This document shows positions 16,530-23,884 of a DNA stretch of 26,310 bases, piece by piece (the stretch's first letter is position 1; every line of letters begins with the position of its first letter). Both the position numbers and the translations under genes were made by a program. The notes beneath the pieces are model-generated. The model saw nothing but the letters and a program-made list of their open reading frames with translations. It ran no database searches and was not told where the DNA came from. Source of the DNA: Bacteroidales bacterium (GTDB lineage: Bacteria; Bacteroidota; Bacteroidia; Bacteroidales; UBA932); NCBI GenBank assembly GCA_016283985.1, contig JAEENZ010000223.1, positions 1 through 26,310 of the forward strand. Direction: 5' to 3'.

Positions 16530-17204
16530 CTATTTAGTCTGGACTACAGTTATTGTGTTCGAATGGACCGTATCTCCTTCGGTGGAGTCGTAAGAACCGG
16601 CATCCGTGTGGGAAATCCTGGCATTTGCCATGCGGGCCGACCCGGTAGTATTGGGAGCTATCTCAAGGGTAACCTTGTCTATTTCCACACTCTTGAGAGT
16701 AATCCACGGTGTTGCAGGCTCCTGGCCTTCCGGATAAGAAAGAGTCAGGTACATCTCATCCAGATTATACACCAGGTTGGTAGAAAAAGGAATGACTTTT
16801 GTGATTCCGCTCGCATCAACATCGATAGATGAAGCATCAAGATCCATCTTACAATCAGAATCCGAAAGGAAAGCATTCTGATACATATTCAGCGTGCGGG
16901 TCTGGTCTCCAGCCTTGAACACCAGAATCACGCGGCGGGCGCGGCCATAGTTGATATCGTAATCAAATACCAGATAGCCGGACTTATATCCGTCAAAACG
17001 GTCTATGGATGCCCAGGATACCTGACGGTCCATTTCCACAGTCCATGATGTGTTTGAGAACACCGCTACCTGAGTGCTGCCTCCATCCTTGGAAAGGATA
17101 TTGTACTCCGAGAGAAGCCCCAGGGTCTGGTCATATTCTGCCTTGTGCTCTGTGCAGGAAACTGCAGCCAGCAGGGCAAACATTATTATTGCAATCTTTT
17201 TCAT
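16530..17204 (-). CDS. BACON-domain lipoprotein
   Basis: A predicted 224-aa lipoprotein with a clear signal peptide to Cys17 (AAVSC). Residues ~30-115 match the BACON pattern: DGGSTQVAVFSNTSWTVE, then W-A-S-I-D, a G-x-L-V-F-D-Y strand, R-A-R-R-V-I-L-V-F and a final Q-N strand. The following ~100 residues may form a second, weaker BACON-like sandwich ending in ITVVQTK. BACON domains are common carbohydrate- or mucin-binding or spacer modules in Bacteroidota surface proteins, and here the ligand is unknown. The gene begins 5 bases after the SusD stop, the position where accessory surface glycan-binding lipoproteins usually sit. Confidence 0.8.
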   Translation of the reverse strand: MKKIAIIMFALLAAVSCTEHKAEYDQTLGLLSEYNILSKDGGSTQVAVFSNTSWTVEMDRQVSWASIDRFDGYKSGYLVFDYDINYGRARRVILVFKAGDQTRTLNMYQNAFLSDSDCKMDLDASSIDVDASGITKVIPFSTNLVYNLDEMYLTLSYPEGQEPATPWITLKSVEIDKVTLEIAPNTTGSARMANARISHTDAGSYDSTEGDTVHSNTITVVQTK

Positions 17205-17209
17205 ATCCT

Positions 17210-18727
17210 TTATTCTATTCCTGAAAGATTGTACTTTTCATACTCCGGATTGGACAGTATACGACCCGAGCGGGCACATTGGACATCCGGAATGGGATAA
17301 TATTCGTGGCATGGACGGATGTTCTCCTGCGCCTTACTATAAGTGTTGTAGGCAAGTACCTGATCGTACCAGATTCCCCAGCGAACCAGATCATACTTGC
17401 GTCCGAATTCGCCAAACAGTTCGCGGGCACGCTCATCCCTGATTTCGCCGCGGAGTTTGACCGCGTTTATAAAGGTATAGTCATCAATCTGTGCGCGTTT
17501 ACGGACCATATTCAAATAGTCCACGGACTTGGGATAATCTCCTTTCTCACACCATGCTTCTGCAAGCAGGAGAACTGCATCGGCATAACGGAAAATCTTG
17601 TAGTTGGTGTTGTCATAGTTCCTGTAAACGCCAAAGCACCAGAACTTCTGACCCATCCACTGGCTGCCGCCGCCGAAATTCACCCCGTTCCAACCTCTGG
17701 AAATATTGATGTCGCGACGGATATCGCCGGTGCCTGTGGGCGCGATATCGTTTTTCATATGGCTGGTGGGTCTCAGGGGCGTATAGCAGGTAGCATTAAC
17801 ACCTATTTCGGGGATGGTGACACCGTCGTAAATGGCCGTGCCGGCAGTCTTGGGATAAGGGAGCACCAGAGACGAGATGGCAAGGCCGGAATAGGTGATA
17901 TATTCAATACCGCCTTCCACATACTCATGGTTCTCTTCAAAAATGGATTCCGGCGTGTTCTTGTTACGGAAGCAGACATCCATGTAGGAATATTTGTCCA
18001 GACTTCCATATATAGCCTCCAAGTGTTCTCCGGCATAGATGACATTGTCCCAGTCTTTATTCCACGCAGCCATCTTCGCAATCAGCATCCAGCCCATCGC
18101 CGCACCGCAGGTGTTGTACTCCTGGTCGCAAGTGCGAATCTGAGGAAGCATGGGAACATACAGCAACAACTCGTCTATAAGGGTTTTACGGGTTTCCACC
18201 GCACTCATGCGCCCCAGTTTGCCGATACGGATCATATCATCGTCGGTTTCCACATAGTCCTCATAAAAAGGAACGTCTCCAAAGAAACTGGTGAGCACAT
18301 AGTAGTAATAACTGAGCAGGACGCGGGCCTCTACTTCATATGGCATCTTTTTATTGTCGGCCAGCGAGGAGCGTCCGATGCCGGCAATGGTGCTCAGGCA
18401 AAAACGTACGCCAGTCCAACTCCATCTCCACACCAGGGAGGCGGCACCGGGGCTGGCCGGGTTAATGTCGAAGCGCGCATCCTGCTGGGCAGATCCGTCT
18501 GTAGACGCCAGGTCTGTGGCTCCTTCCAGTGCGATAAAATATTTAAGGTTATGAATATAGTGCAACGGATCGTAGCAACCATTCACAGCCGCACGAATCT
18601 GGACCTCCGTATTAAAGAAATCGTATGGATTTACAATTGCCGAGGAATCTTCCTTTAACGAGCAAGATACCAGAGAGAGCGCAAGTGCAATTATCGGGAT
18701 TGTTCTTAAATGTTTCATACGACACAT
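17210..18727 (-). CDS. SusD/RagB-family outer-membrane ligand-binding lipoprotein
   Basis: A predicted 505-aa lipoprotein partner of the SusC channel, capping it on the cell surface and delivering ligand. The signal peptide ends at a lipobox cysteine (SLVSC). Typical SusD features are the N-terminal AVNGCYDPL segment, a TPR-like helical core (AMGWMLIAKMAAWNKDW) and the C-terminal AVLLLAEAWCEKGDYPKSV and IRDERARELFGEFGRKYDLVRWG segments. ATG 18727 overlaps the SusC stop codon (TGATG), and an internal ATG at 18718 (MKHLRT) would give a more conventional signal peptide. The longer frame to 18778 is not needed. The binding surface does not reveal the ligand. Confidence 0.95.
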   Translation of the reverse strand: MCRMKHLRTIPIIALALSLVSCSLKEDSSAIVNPYDFFNTEVQIRAAVNGCYDPLHYIHNLKYFIALEGATDLASTDGSAQQDARFDINPASPGAASLVWRWSWTGVRFCLSTIAGIGRSSLADNKKMPYEVEARVLLSYYYYVLTSFFGDVPFYEDYVETDDDMIRIGKLGRMSAVETRKTLIDELLLYVPMLPQIRTCDQEYNTCGAAMGWMLIAKMAAWNKDWDNVIYAGEHLEAIYGSLDKYSYMDVCFRNKNTPESIFEENHEYVEGGIEYITYSGLAISSLVLPYPKTAGTAIYDGVTIPEIGVNATCYTPLRPTSHMKNDIAPTGTGDIRRDINISRGWNGVNFGGGSQWMGQKFWCFGVYRNYDNTNYKIFRYADAVLLLAEAWCEKGDYPKSVDYLNMVRKRAQIDDYTFINAVKLRGEIRDERARELFGEFGRKYDLVRWGIWYDQVLAYNTYSKAQENIRPCHEYYPIPDVQCARSGRILSNPEYEKYNLSGIE

Positions 18728-21700
18728 CAATATTTCATTTGAATCGAGATTACAAAACGGCGGGACTTGGGATACCACGAATTGTCATACCCTTTTACGC
18801 TGCCTGAGGAGACATCAGGATCAAAACCATTATATGAGGTCCACTGATACAGATTCTCGCCGGAGACGCTAGCCTCAAGTTCGCGGATAATCCTGCTCTT
18901 GATATTGAACCGATAACTCAGACTCAGGTTTTTAAGCCTGAGGTACGAAGAGTCGTGGATGAGGAACGAACTGGGTAGGGCGCTGGCGTCGAAGATACCC
19001 GCACGGGGAAGGTTGGAATTGGGATTTGCGATCGGATGCCAGGCATTAACCATGTAAGCGTACTGGTTTGTCCTGCGCGAGCCGGCCATATAGAATTCCG
19101 AGTAATTCAGCACCTTCCCACCAAAAGAATAAGTGAAATATATGCCAAGGGAGAGCCGATTCAAACGGAATGAGTTCTGCAAGCCTCCGTAGGCTATGGG
19201 GTCGGGAGAACCAAGGAACACAATGTCTCTGGAGTCCAGGGAACCGTCGTGGTTCTGGTCTATAAAGATAGGATAGCCCAATTTGGTAGAGGCCTGGTCG
19301 TTGGCAAAGGAATGGGTAATCTTGTTTCGGTCTATCTCTTCCTGGTTATGCCATACACCGGCATACTGGAAACCCCAGAAGGAATTGACAGGATAGCCCA
19401 CCCGGTAGCCGACGGTAGTGTAAGCAACCTGCGTGGGAGCCTGCCTTATCGCAACTTCCGACTCGGGCCCCAGATCATCTACCATGGAAGTATTGTGCGT
19501 TATGGAGAAAGATGTGGACCAGGAAAAACTGCGTTTGACAATGTTGCGGGAACTCATGCTGAATTCTACTCCCTGGCTGCTGGTACGGCCGATATTCTCG
19601 TATTTGTCGTCGTAACCGGTATGCTGAGGGACCTTCACCGTGAGCAGGAGGTCTTTGGTAATCGTCTTGTAGGCTTCCACGGTAAGACTGAGCCTGCTGT
19701 TCAAGAATGCCATCTCCAGAGCAATATTGCCGGCAGTTGTGGTTTCCCAGGTCAGGTTGGGGGATGCAATGCGGGACTGCCAGTACTGCTGGGTATAGTG
19801 TCCGCCAAAGGGATATCCGCCCGAACTGGACCCAAGTCTTGCCAGGGAACGGTATGCCTTGTTGACATCGTTTCCGCTCTGGCCCAAGCTTACCTTAAGG
19901 GAGAAATCATCCAGCCAATCGGCTTTATCAAACCATGGTTCTTTGTATACGGACCACTTGAAGGCACCGGAAGGGAAAAAGCCCCATTTGTGATTGGCGG
20001 CAAAATTGGAGGCGCCATCCAATCGGCCGGTAAGGGTAAGGTAATAACGGCGCTTGTAATTGTAATTCAAACGTGTAAAGAAAGCCACCTTATCCTTTAT
20101 CTCCTGCTCAGTATTGGCACCGTAACTCTCCTTGTTGGTTACTGCGGCCATGTTGTTCCACTTGACGGCATCCACAATGTATCCGTCTCCGTCAAGAGAG
20201 AATCTATGCATTGTCTGGTGCTTGAAGGTTTGTCCGGCCGTTATATCCATATGATGGCGTCCAAATTCCCTGGAGTATTCCAGCGTCTGCTCATAATAAA
20301 GACTCTGTTCACCATAATTCTCACGGTAAGCCGATCCACCCATAGCCTCAGTCCTGGAAGGGAGTGTGGACGGATTATACTGGTAACGCTGGCGGTCGAA
20401 GAAGTAATAACTGAATTTTGTCTTATACTTCAGAGGGGCAGAAATTCTTGCCGATGCATTGACGGAAATATTGAGCATGCTTCGGTCGGTGTGATCCGTA
20501 TTTTCGTTCAGGCGCACAACTGCGTTGGCTATGTTGGTTGCCGAATTATCCAGCGGATTATACGAATCCTTCGGGGTGATGAGCGGGGAAAGATACTGCG
20601 CCGCATAGTTGATTCCTCCACCGCCGATTTGCGTAAGGAAATTGTCCTGAAGGCGATACTGGTAACGGAGGTATGCACCCAAGGTGAGCCATTTGAACAC
20701 TTTGTTAGAAACGTTAAGCGTGCCGGTGAAGTTCTGTTTTCCGCTCTTCTTGATGATACCCTGTTCGTCGCTGTAGGCCAGAGAAGCATAAAATTTCTGC
20801 TTGCCGTTGAAACCGTTCATAGACACGTTATAGTTCTGATATGGCGCCACCCGGGTCACATCGCCGATCCAGTTGGTGCCTTCCCCGTAAGTGAAAGGGG
20901 TCTTTACCGACAGGCCGCTGAGCGGTGTGTTCATATTCATGGAAGAGGATGTGCCGATGTGCTGGTAATACTCGTTGCGGTAGATGCCATACTGCTCGGC
21001 GTTCATCAGATCCAGATTACGGGGCAGATAAGACACACCTGCACTACTGTTAAACGTCAGGGAGAAGTTCGAGGCCGAATCCGAACTATCCGAACTGCCT
21101 TTGGTAGTAATGATAATGACGCCATTGGCACCTCGGGCACCGTAAATAGCCGTGGCCGATGCATCCTTAAGCACCGATATGGCTTCAATATCGGCCGGAT
21201 TGATGTCGTTGAGTGAAGAAATAGCATCCGTTACGCCGTCAACCACGATGAGAGGGTCGTTTGAGGCGGCGGATAAAGAGCGGGATCCACGGATACGGAT
21301 AATGGACTCGGATCCCGGTTCGCCGTCCGTACTGGTGATTTCCAGACCCGCCACGCGCCCTTGCAGCGCCTGGTCGATGGAGAGCACAGGCTCGTTGCGG
21401 ATTTCCGCCATCTTCACGTTGGTTACAGAGCCGGTAAGGTCCGCCTTTTTAACGGCGCCGAAACCAATGGCGACGGCCGCATCAAGGGTAGATGCCGCAT
21501 CTGGAATGAGAATCACATCCACGCGCTTGGCAGCCTTTTCCGTCGCCTTCTCGAATCCAAGAAAATGAAAGTCCAGGACGTCCTTGCTGCCGCATTGGAT
21601 TGAGTATTTACCGGACATGTCGGTTGTGGCAGTTGCAACCGTGTTACCCTTGGCATTCTTCGCCACCACGATGACGCCTACCATTACTTCTCCGGTTTCG

Positions 21701-21795
21701 TCCCGAACGGTGCCGGAGACGGTCATCGGCTGCTGGGCCAGTGCCGGGATTACAACCAGGATGGCCAGGATTGAGAGTAATAACCTTTTCATCAT
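18727..21795 (-). CDS. SusC/RagA-family TonB-dependent outer-membrane transporter
   Basis: A predicted 1022-aa TonB-linked outer-membrane channel that imports the ligand captured with SusD. The signal peptide ends at PALA-Q (about residue 20). Residues ~22-98 form the carboxypeptidase-regulatory-like beta domain usual in SusC proteins. Residues ~115-235 form the plug (QGRVAGLEITSTDGEPG, IIRIRGSRSL, PLIVVDGV, VLKDASATAIYGARGANG). The rest is the 22-strand barrel, ending in an aromatic residue (ISIQMKY) as outer-membrane proteins do. The start is ATG 21795 or 21792, and both overlap the upstream stop codon (ATGATG), which indicates translational coupling. A TTG further upstream was rejected. 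The length is normal for the family and there is no N-terminal anti-sigma-signalling (STN) extension. Confidence 0.96.
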   Translation of the reverse strand: MMKRLLLSILAILVVIPALAQQPMTVSGTVRDETGEVMVGVIVVAKNAKGNTVATATTDMSGKYSIQCGSKDVLDFHFLGFEKATEKAAKRVDVILIPDAASTLDAAVAIGFGAVKKADLTGSVTNVKMAEIRNEPVLSIDQALQGRVAGLEITSTDGEPGSESIIRIRGSRSLSAASNDPLIVVDGVTDAISSLNDINPADIEAISVLKDASATAIYGARGANGVIIITTKGSSDSSDSASNFSLTFNSSAGVSYLPRNLDLMNAEQYGIYRNEYYQHIGTSSSMNMNTPLSGLSVKTPFTYGEGTNWIGDVTRVAPYQNYNVSMNGFNGKQKFYASLAYSDEQGIIKKSGKQNFTGTLNVSNKVFKWLTLGAYLRYQYRLQDNFLTQIGGGGINYAAQYLSPLITPKDSYNPLDNSATNIANAVVRLNENTDHTDRSMLNISVNASARISAPLKYKTKFSYYFFDRQRYQYNPSTLPSRTEAMGGSAYRENYGEQSLYYEQTLEYSREFGRHHMDITAGQTFKHQTMHRFSLDGDGYIVDAVKWNNMAAVTNKESYGANTEQEIKDKVAFFTRLNYNYKRRYYLTLTGRLDGASNFAANHKWGFFPSGAFKWSVYKEPWFDKADWLDDFSLKVSLGQSGNDVNKAYRSLARLGSSSGGYPFGGHYTQQYWQSRIASPNLTWETTTAGNIALEMAFLNSRLSLTVEAYKTITKDLLLTVKVPQHTGYDDKYENIGRTSSQGVEFSMSSRNIVKRSFSWSTSFSITHNTSMVDDLGPESEVAIRQAPTQVAYTTVGYRVGYPVNSFWGFQYAGVWHNQEEIDRNKITHSFANDQASTKLGYPIFIDQNHDGSLDSRDIVFLGSPDPIAYGGLQNSFRLNRLSLGIYFTYSFGGKVLNYSEFYMAGSRRTNQYAYMVNAWHPIANPNSNLPRAGIFDASALPSSFLIHDSSYLRLKNLSLSYRFNIKSRIIRELEASVSGENLYQWTSYNGFDPDVSSGSVKGYDNSWYPKSRRFVISIQMKY

Positions 21796-22676
21796 ATCCA
21801 ATCGGCCCCCTCTCCGTCTTCATCAAAGTCTTCATCGGTGATCAGCAGACCCATCTCGGCTTCCGTAACCTTGTAGGCGGCGAAATTGTCGATATGGACA
21901 TAGACCAGATCATCGTTTGAAGTGCTGAAAGTAAACTTTGTCTGCGCGCTCATACGTTCACCGTTCCCGACAAGAAGCAAATACCTTATGTTATTCTTGT
22001 CGGCTCCGGTGCCGATGGGCACATTGACACGGTATGTGGTAAGCCCGGTAGCATAAAACTTGCCGCCGGAGACGGTAATATCCAGTGTGATATTCTTGCT
22101 CAGGAATTCATTGGTTGTTTCCGCCCAGGCATTAAAAGAAATATAGTCGCAAAAATCGGCGTTCAGGACAGGATACTCTTCAGTCGTGTAGCTCTTCTTG
22201 CCCGTGATGACGAGTGTTTTGTCCGGCTCACCGGAAAAATCCTCCATGAAATGCCGGGAGTACCCTTGCTTGACAGGAAGGAATTTCCCCAGAGACTCCT
22301 CCGGGCAGGAGAAACTCAGTCTTCCGGAGCGCCTGTCAAGCGAATTCAGGGCCAGGATGGACTCGGCATCATAGGTTACCAGGATGTGTCCGGGCTCAAC
22401 CTCTTCCACAGCCTTGATTTTGAACCAGTCCGTGCCTGTGTCTGTCTGGTCTACAAAGTATTTCCACTGAACCGGCACATTTGCCAGAACGTGAATCTTA
22501 CCATCCTGGACCCCTTCAAACGGGACCTGAATGGCGTCCACCGTCTTTTCCGGAGAAGTTTCGTACACCTTGATGTACTCGCTCCGGACCGGACGCTTGG
22601 GACCGTCGTCCGTGTTGCAGGAGCAAACAGCGACGGCCAAAGCGGCAGATAATAGAAGCAAAACTGTTTTCTTCAT
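21792..22676 (-). CDS. BACON-like lipoprotein with C-terminal beta-sandwich
   Basis: A predicted 294-aa lipoprotein, second gene of the operon, 7 bases after the EEP gene and overlapping the SusC start. The signal peptide ends at Cys20 (AVCSC; Cys18 also possible), followed by N-T-D-D, which is acidic and compatible with surface localisation. Residues ~40-150 look BACON-like (VPVQWKYF, TDWFKIKAV, RRSGRLSFSCPEESLG, PVKQGY). Residues ~155-280 look like a jelly-roll or DUF5017-type domain (FMEDFSGEPDK, DYISFNAWAETT, FSTSNDDLVYVHIDNFAAY). The protein ends in a short acidic tail closing with ADWI. I do not recognise a named family with certainty. A ligand-binding accessory role is inferred from position and architecture. 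Confidence 0.7.
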   Translation of the reverse strand: MKKTVLLLLSAALAVAVCSCNTDDGPKRPVRSEYIKVYETSPEKTVDAIQVPFEGVQDGKIHVLANVPVQWKYFVDQTDTGTDWFKIKAVEEVEPGHILVTYDAESILALNSLDRRSGRLSFSCPEESLGKFLPVKQGYSRHFMEDFSGEPDKTLVITGKKSYTTEEYPVLNADFCDYISFNAWAETTNEFLSKNITLDITVSGGKFYATGLTTYRVNVPIGTGADKNNIRYLLLVGNGERMSAQTKFTFSTSNDDLVYVHIDNFAAYKVTEAEMGLLITDEDFDEDGEGADWI

Positions 22677-22683
22677 ATGCTGG

Positions 22684-23712
22684 TTATTTCATTTTTGACA
22701 ACTTGAAATCGGCAATGATCGGATAGTGGTCCGACGGGATGTAGAAGCTTGTAATCCCCGTAGGATCCTTCTCCCTCTTTGTATACTCGTCCGGCTCCGC
22801 ATATACATCAGCGCAAGCCTTAAGCATTGGCTTGGAAACATACATATAGTCAATCCTGAGATTGCCGCAGGACGGAAAAAAGTCGTCCGGATAGCATTCT
22901 TTCACCAAATCAAAGAAAGGCGAATTGAAAATCATGTAGTCCTGCGCGGTAAAACCGGGAGAAGCATTATTCCACTTATAGTGGTGATTGTCTTTCCGGC
23001 TGTATGAGTTATAGTCACCGGCCATAATCCACAGTCCCTTATTAGGTTCCTTTATCTTTCGCACCGAGTTATCCAGAATGCAGGCGAGTTCCTTGGCCCG
23101 GAAAAGTTCGCCCTCGTATCTCGCCGCGCTGGCATCTCTCTGGTCGTGAGGTACGCCGTACCCGTATTTGCCGTGCTTGAGGTGGACTGTGATGATATTC
23201 ACGGGCTTTTCCGCTCCGTCCACGCGCACCTGATACCAGCCGCTGTAATTTACGATCACCGAATCCGGCTTGTGACCCTTTATGATCTTCACGGTGTCGA
23301 TGGGATAGCGGGATGTGATGCCACAGGGATAGTTGGTCAGACCGAAAGGTGTGGACGTGGAAGGCCTGCGTGGATTGAAGGCATAATACTGGTGACCCCA
23401 GCGGGCGCAGAGCTCTCCCCAGTGCTCAGGAAGATAGCGATCCTCGTTAGGCATATGATCTTTAGTGCCGGTATAGTAAATCTGAGCAGCCTCGCAGAAG
23501 ATGCAGATATCCGGATCCCAGGAATTGACCCAGTCCACGAACTTCTGATAGTTGTCCGGCTGTCCGGCCCACATTCCGTTCTGGATGTTCCAATAAAGGA
23601 CCCTGAGAGTATTCTTCTGCCTCGGCTTCCCGGTGGCTGAGCAACAGATCACGGGAATGGTCAGAAAAAGGACCGGAATCAATAGTTTGATAATGTTTTT
23701 AACCGTTCGCAT
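22684..23712 (-). CDS. Secreted endonuclease/exonuclease/phosphatase (EEP) family enzyme
   Basis: A predicted 342-aa exported enzyme, first gene of the long operon. The signal peptide spans about residues 1-26 and can be cut after CSA. The cysteines at 23-24 do not form a good lipobox, so a periplasmic or soluble location is more likely than a lipid anchor. The EEP fold is complete: Asn42 (YWNIQN), Glu74 (FCEAAQ), His177 (VHLKHG), Asp233 and Asn235 (AGDYNSYS), Asp288 (RIDYMY), and Asp328-His329 (PSDHYPI). The reaction should be metal-dependent phosphodiester or phosphomonoester hydrolysis, and nuclease, sphingomyelinase-like or inositol-phosphatase-like activities all fit. It is distinct in length and sequence from the second EEP enzyme at 4843-6807. 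A promoter and TCGGGAA motifs lie directly upstream. Confidence 0.88.
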   Translation of the reverse strand: MRTVKNIIKLLIPVLFLTIPVICCSATGKPRQKNTLRVLYWNIQNGMWAGQPDNYQKFVDWVNSWDPDICIFCEAAQIYYTGTKDHMPNEDRYLPEHWGELCARWGHQYYAFNPRRPSTSTPFGLTNYPCGITSRYPIDTVKIIKGHKPDSVIVNYSGWYQVRVDGAEKPVNIITVHLKHGKYGYGVPHDQRDASAARYEGELFRAKELACILDNSVRKIKEPNKGLWIMAGDYNSYSRKDNHHYKWNNASPGFTAQDYMIFNSPFFDLVKECYPDDFFPSCGNLRIDYMYVSKPMLKACADVYAEPDEYTKREKDPTGITSFYIPSDHYPIIADFKLSKMK

Positions 23713-23731
23713 ATGTGGCTTTCTTTTGACA

Positions 23732-23763
23732 CAAAAATATATAAGGTGTCGCTAAGAAACAAT
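23732..23763 (-). promoter_or_regulatory. Bacteroidota-type promoter of the SusCD/EEP operon
   Basis: On the minus strand TATTTTTG (23739-23732) matches the -7 consensus TAnnTTTG exactly. ATTG (23763-23760), a three-of-four match to the -33 TTTG, lies 20 bases upstream, the preferred spacing. Transcription would begin near 23725, giving a short leader of about 12-15 bases before ATG 23712. No other intergenic gap downstream is large enough for an obvious second promoter. Confidence 0.65.
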
Positions 23764-23765
23764 GC

Positions 23766-23803
23766 TTCCCGAGAAATCGGGAAACAGTGACGCTTTTCGG
23801 GAA
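23766..23803. promoter_or_regulatory. TTCCCGA/TCGGGAA operator candidates upstream of the promoter
   Basis: TTCCCGA at 23766-23772 and TCGGGAA at 23777-23783 form a perfect 7-bp inverted repeat around a 4-base spacer, ending 2 bases before the -33 element. A third copy, TCGGGAA at 23797-23803, lies in direct orientation exactly 20 bp (about two helical turns) from the second. The position suits an activator site. The regulator encoded just upstream (23885-25468) is the obvious candidate binder, by inference only. Confidence 0.55.
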
Positions 23804-23851
23804 GGAATATTTAGTTGATTATCAGCTAAATAAATTATTTTAAAAACTAAT

Positions 23852-23880
23852 TTCGGGAAATGGAAGATTATTCCCGGAAA
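23852..23880. terminator. Inverted repeat after the regulator stop: terminator or further operator
   Basis: TTTCGGGAA (23851-23859 region) and TTCCCGGAAA (23871-23880) form an imperfect hairpin with an ~11-base loop, starting 4 bases after the regulator stop codon. On the minus strand the second arm is followed by TTAGTTTTTA, so it could be a weak intrinsic terminator. The arms also repeat the TCGGGAA motif seen beside the promoter, so the element may be a distal operator or do both jobs. Confidence 0.45.
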
Positions 23881-23884
23881 GCCA

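Noticed and set aside
17279..18658. Plus-strand frame of 459 codons
   Set aside because: Antisense to the SusD gene with no domain or plausible start context; a shadow frame.
18728..18778. N-terminal extension of SusD to 18778
   Set aside because: It would add a non-hydrophobic stretch before the signal peptide and overlap SusC by 50 bases. The ATG at 18727 overlaps the stop neatly and leads into the lipoprotein signal.
19249..21216. Long plus-strand frame of 655 codons
   Set aside because: It lies entirely antisense to SusC, whose domains are unmistakable. The translation has no recognisable domain, so it is a codon-bias shadow.
250..23712. A conventional polysaccharide utilisation locus
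   Set aside because: SusC, SusD and BACON proteins fit, but no glycoside hydrolase, polysaccharide lyase, esterase or sulfatase motif was found. The only enzymes are EEP and metallophosphoesterase types.
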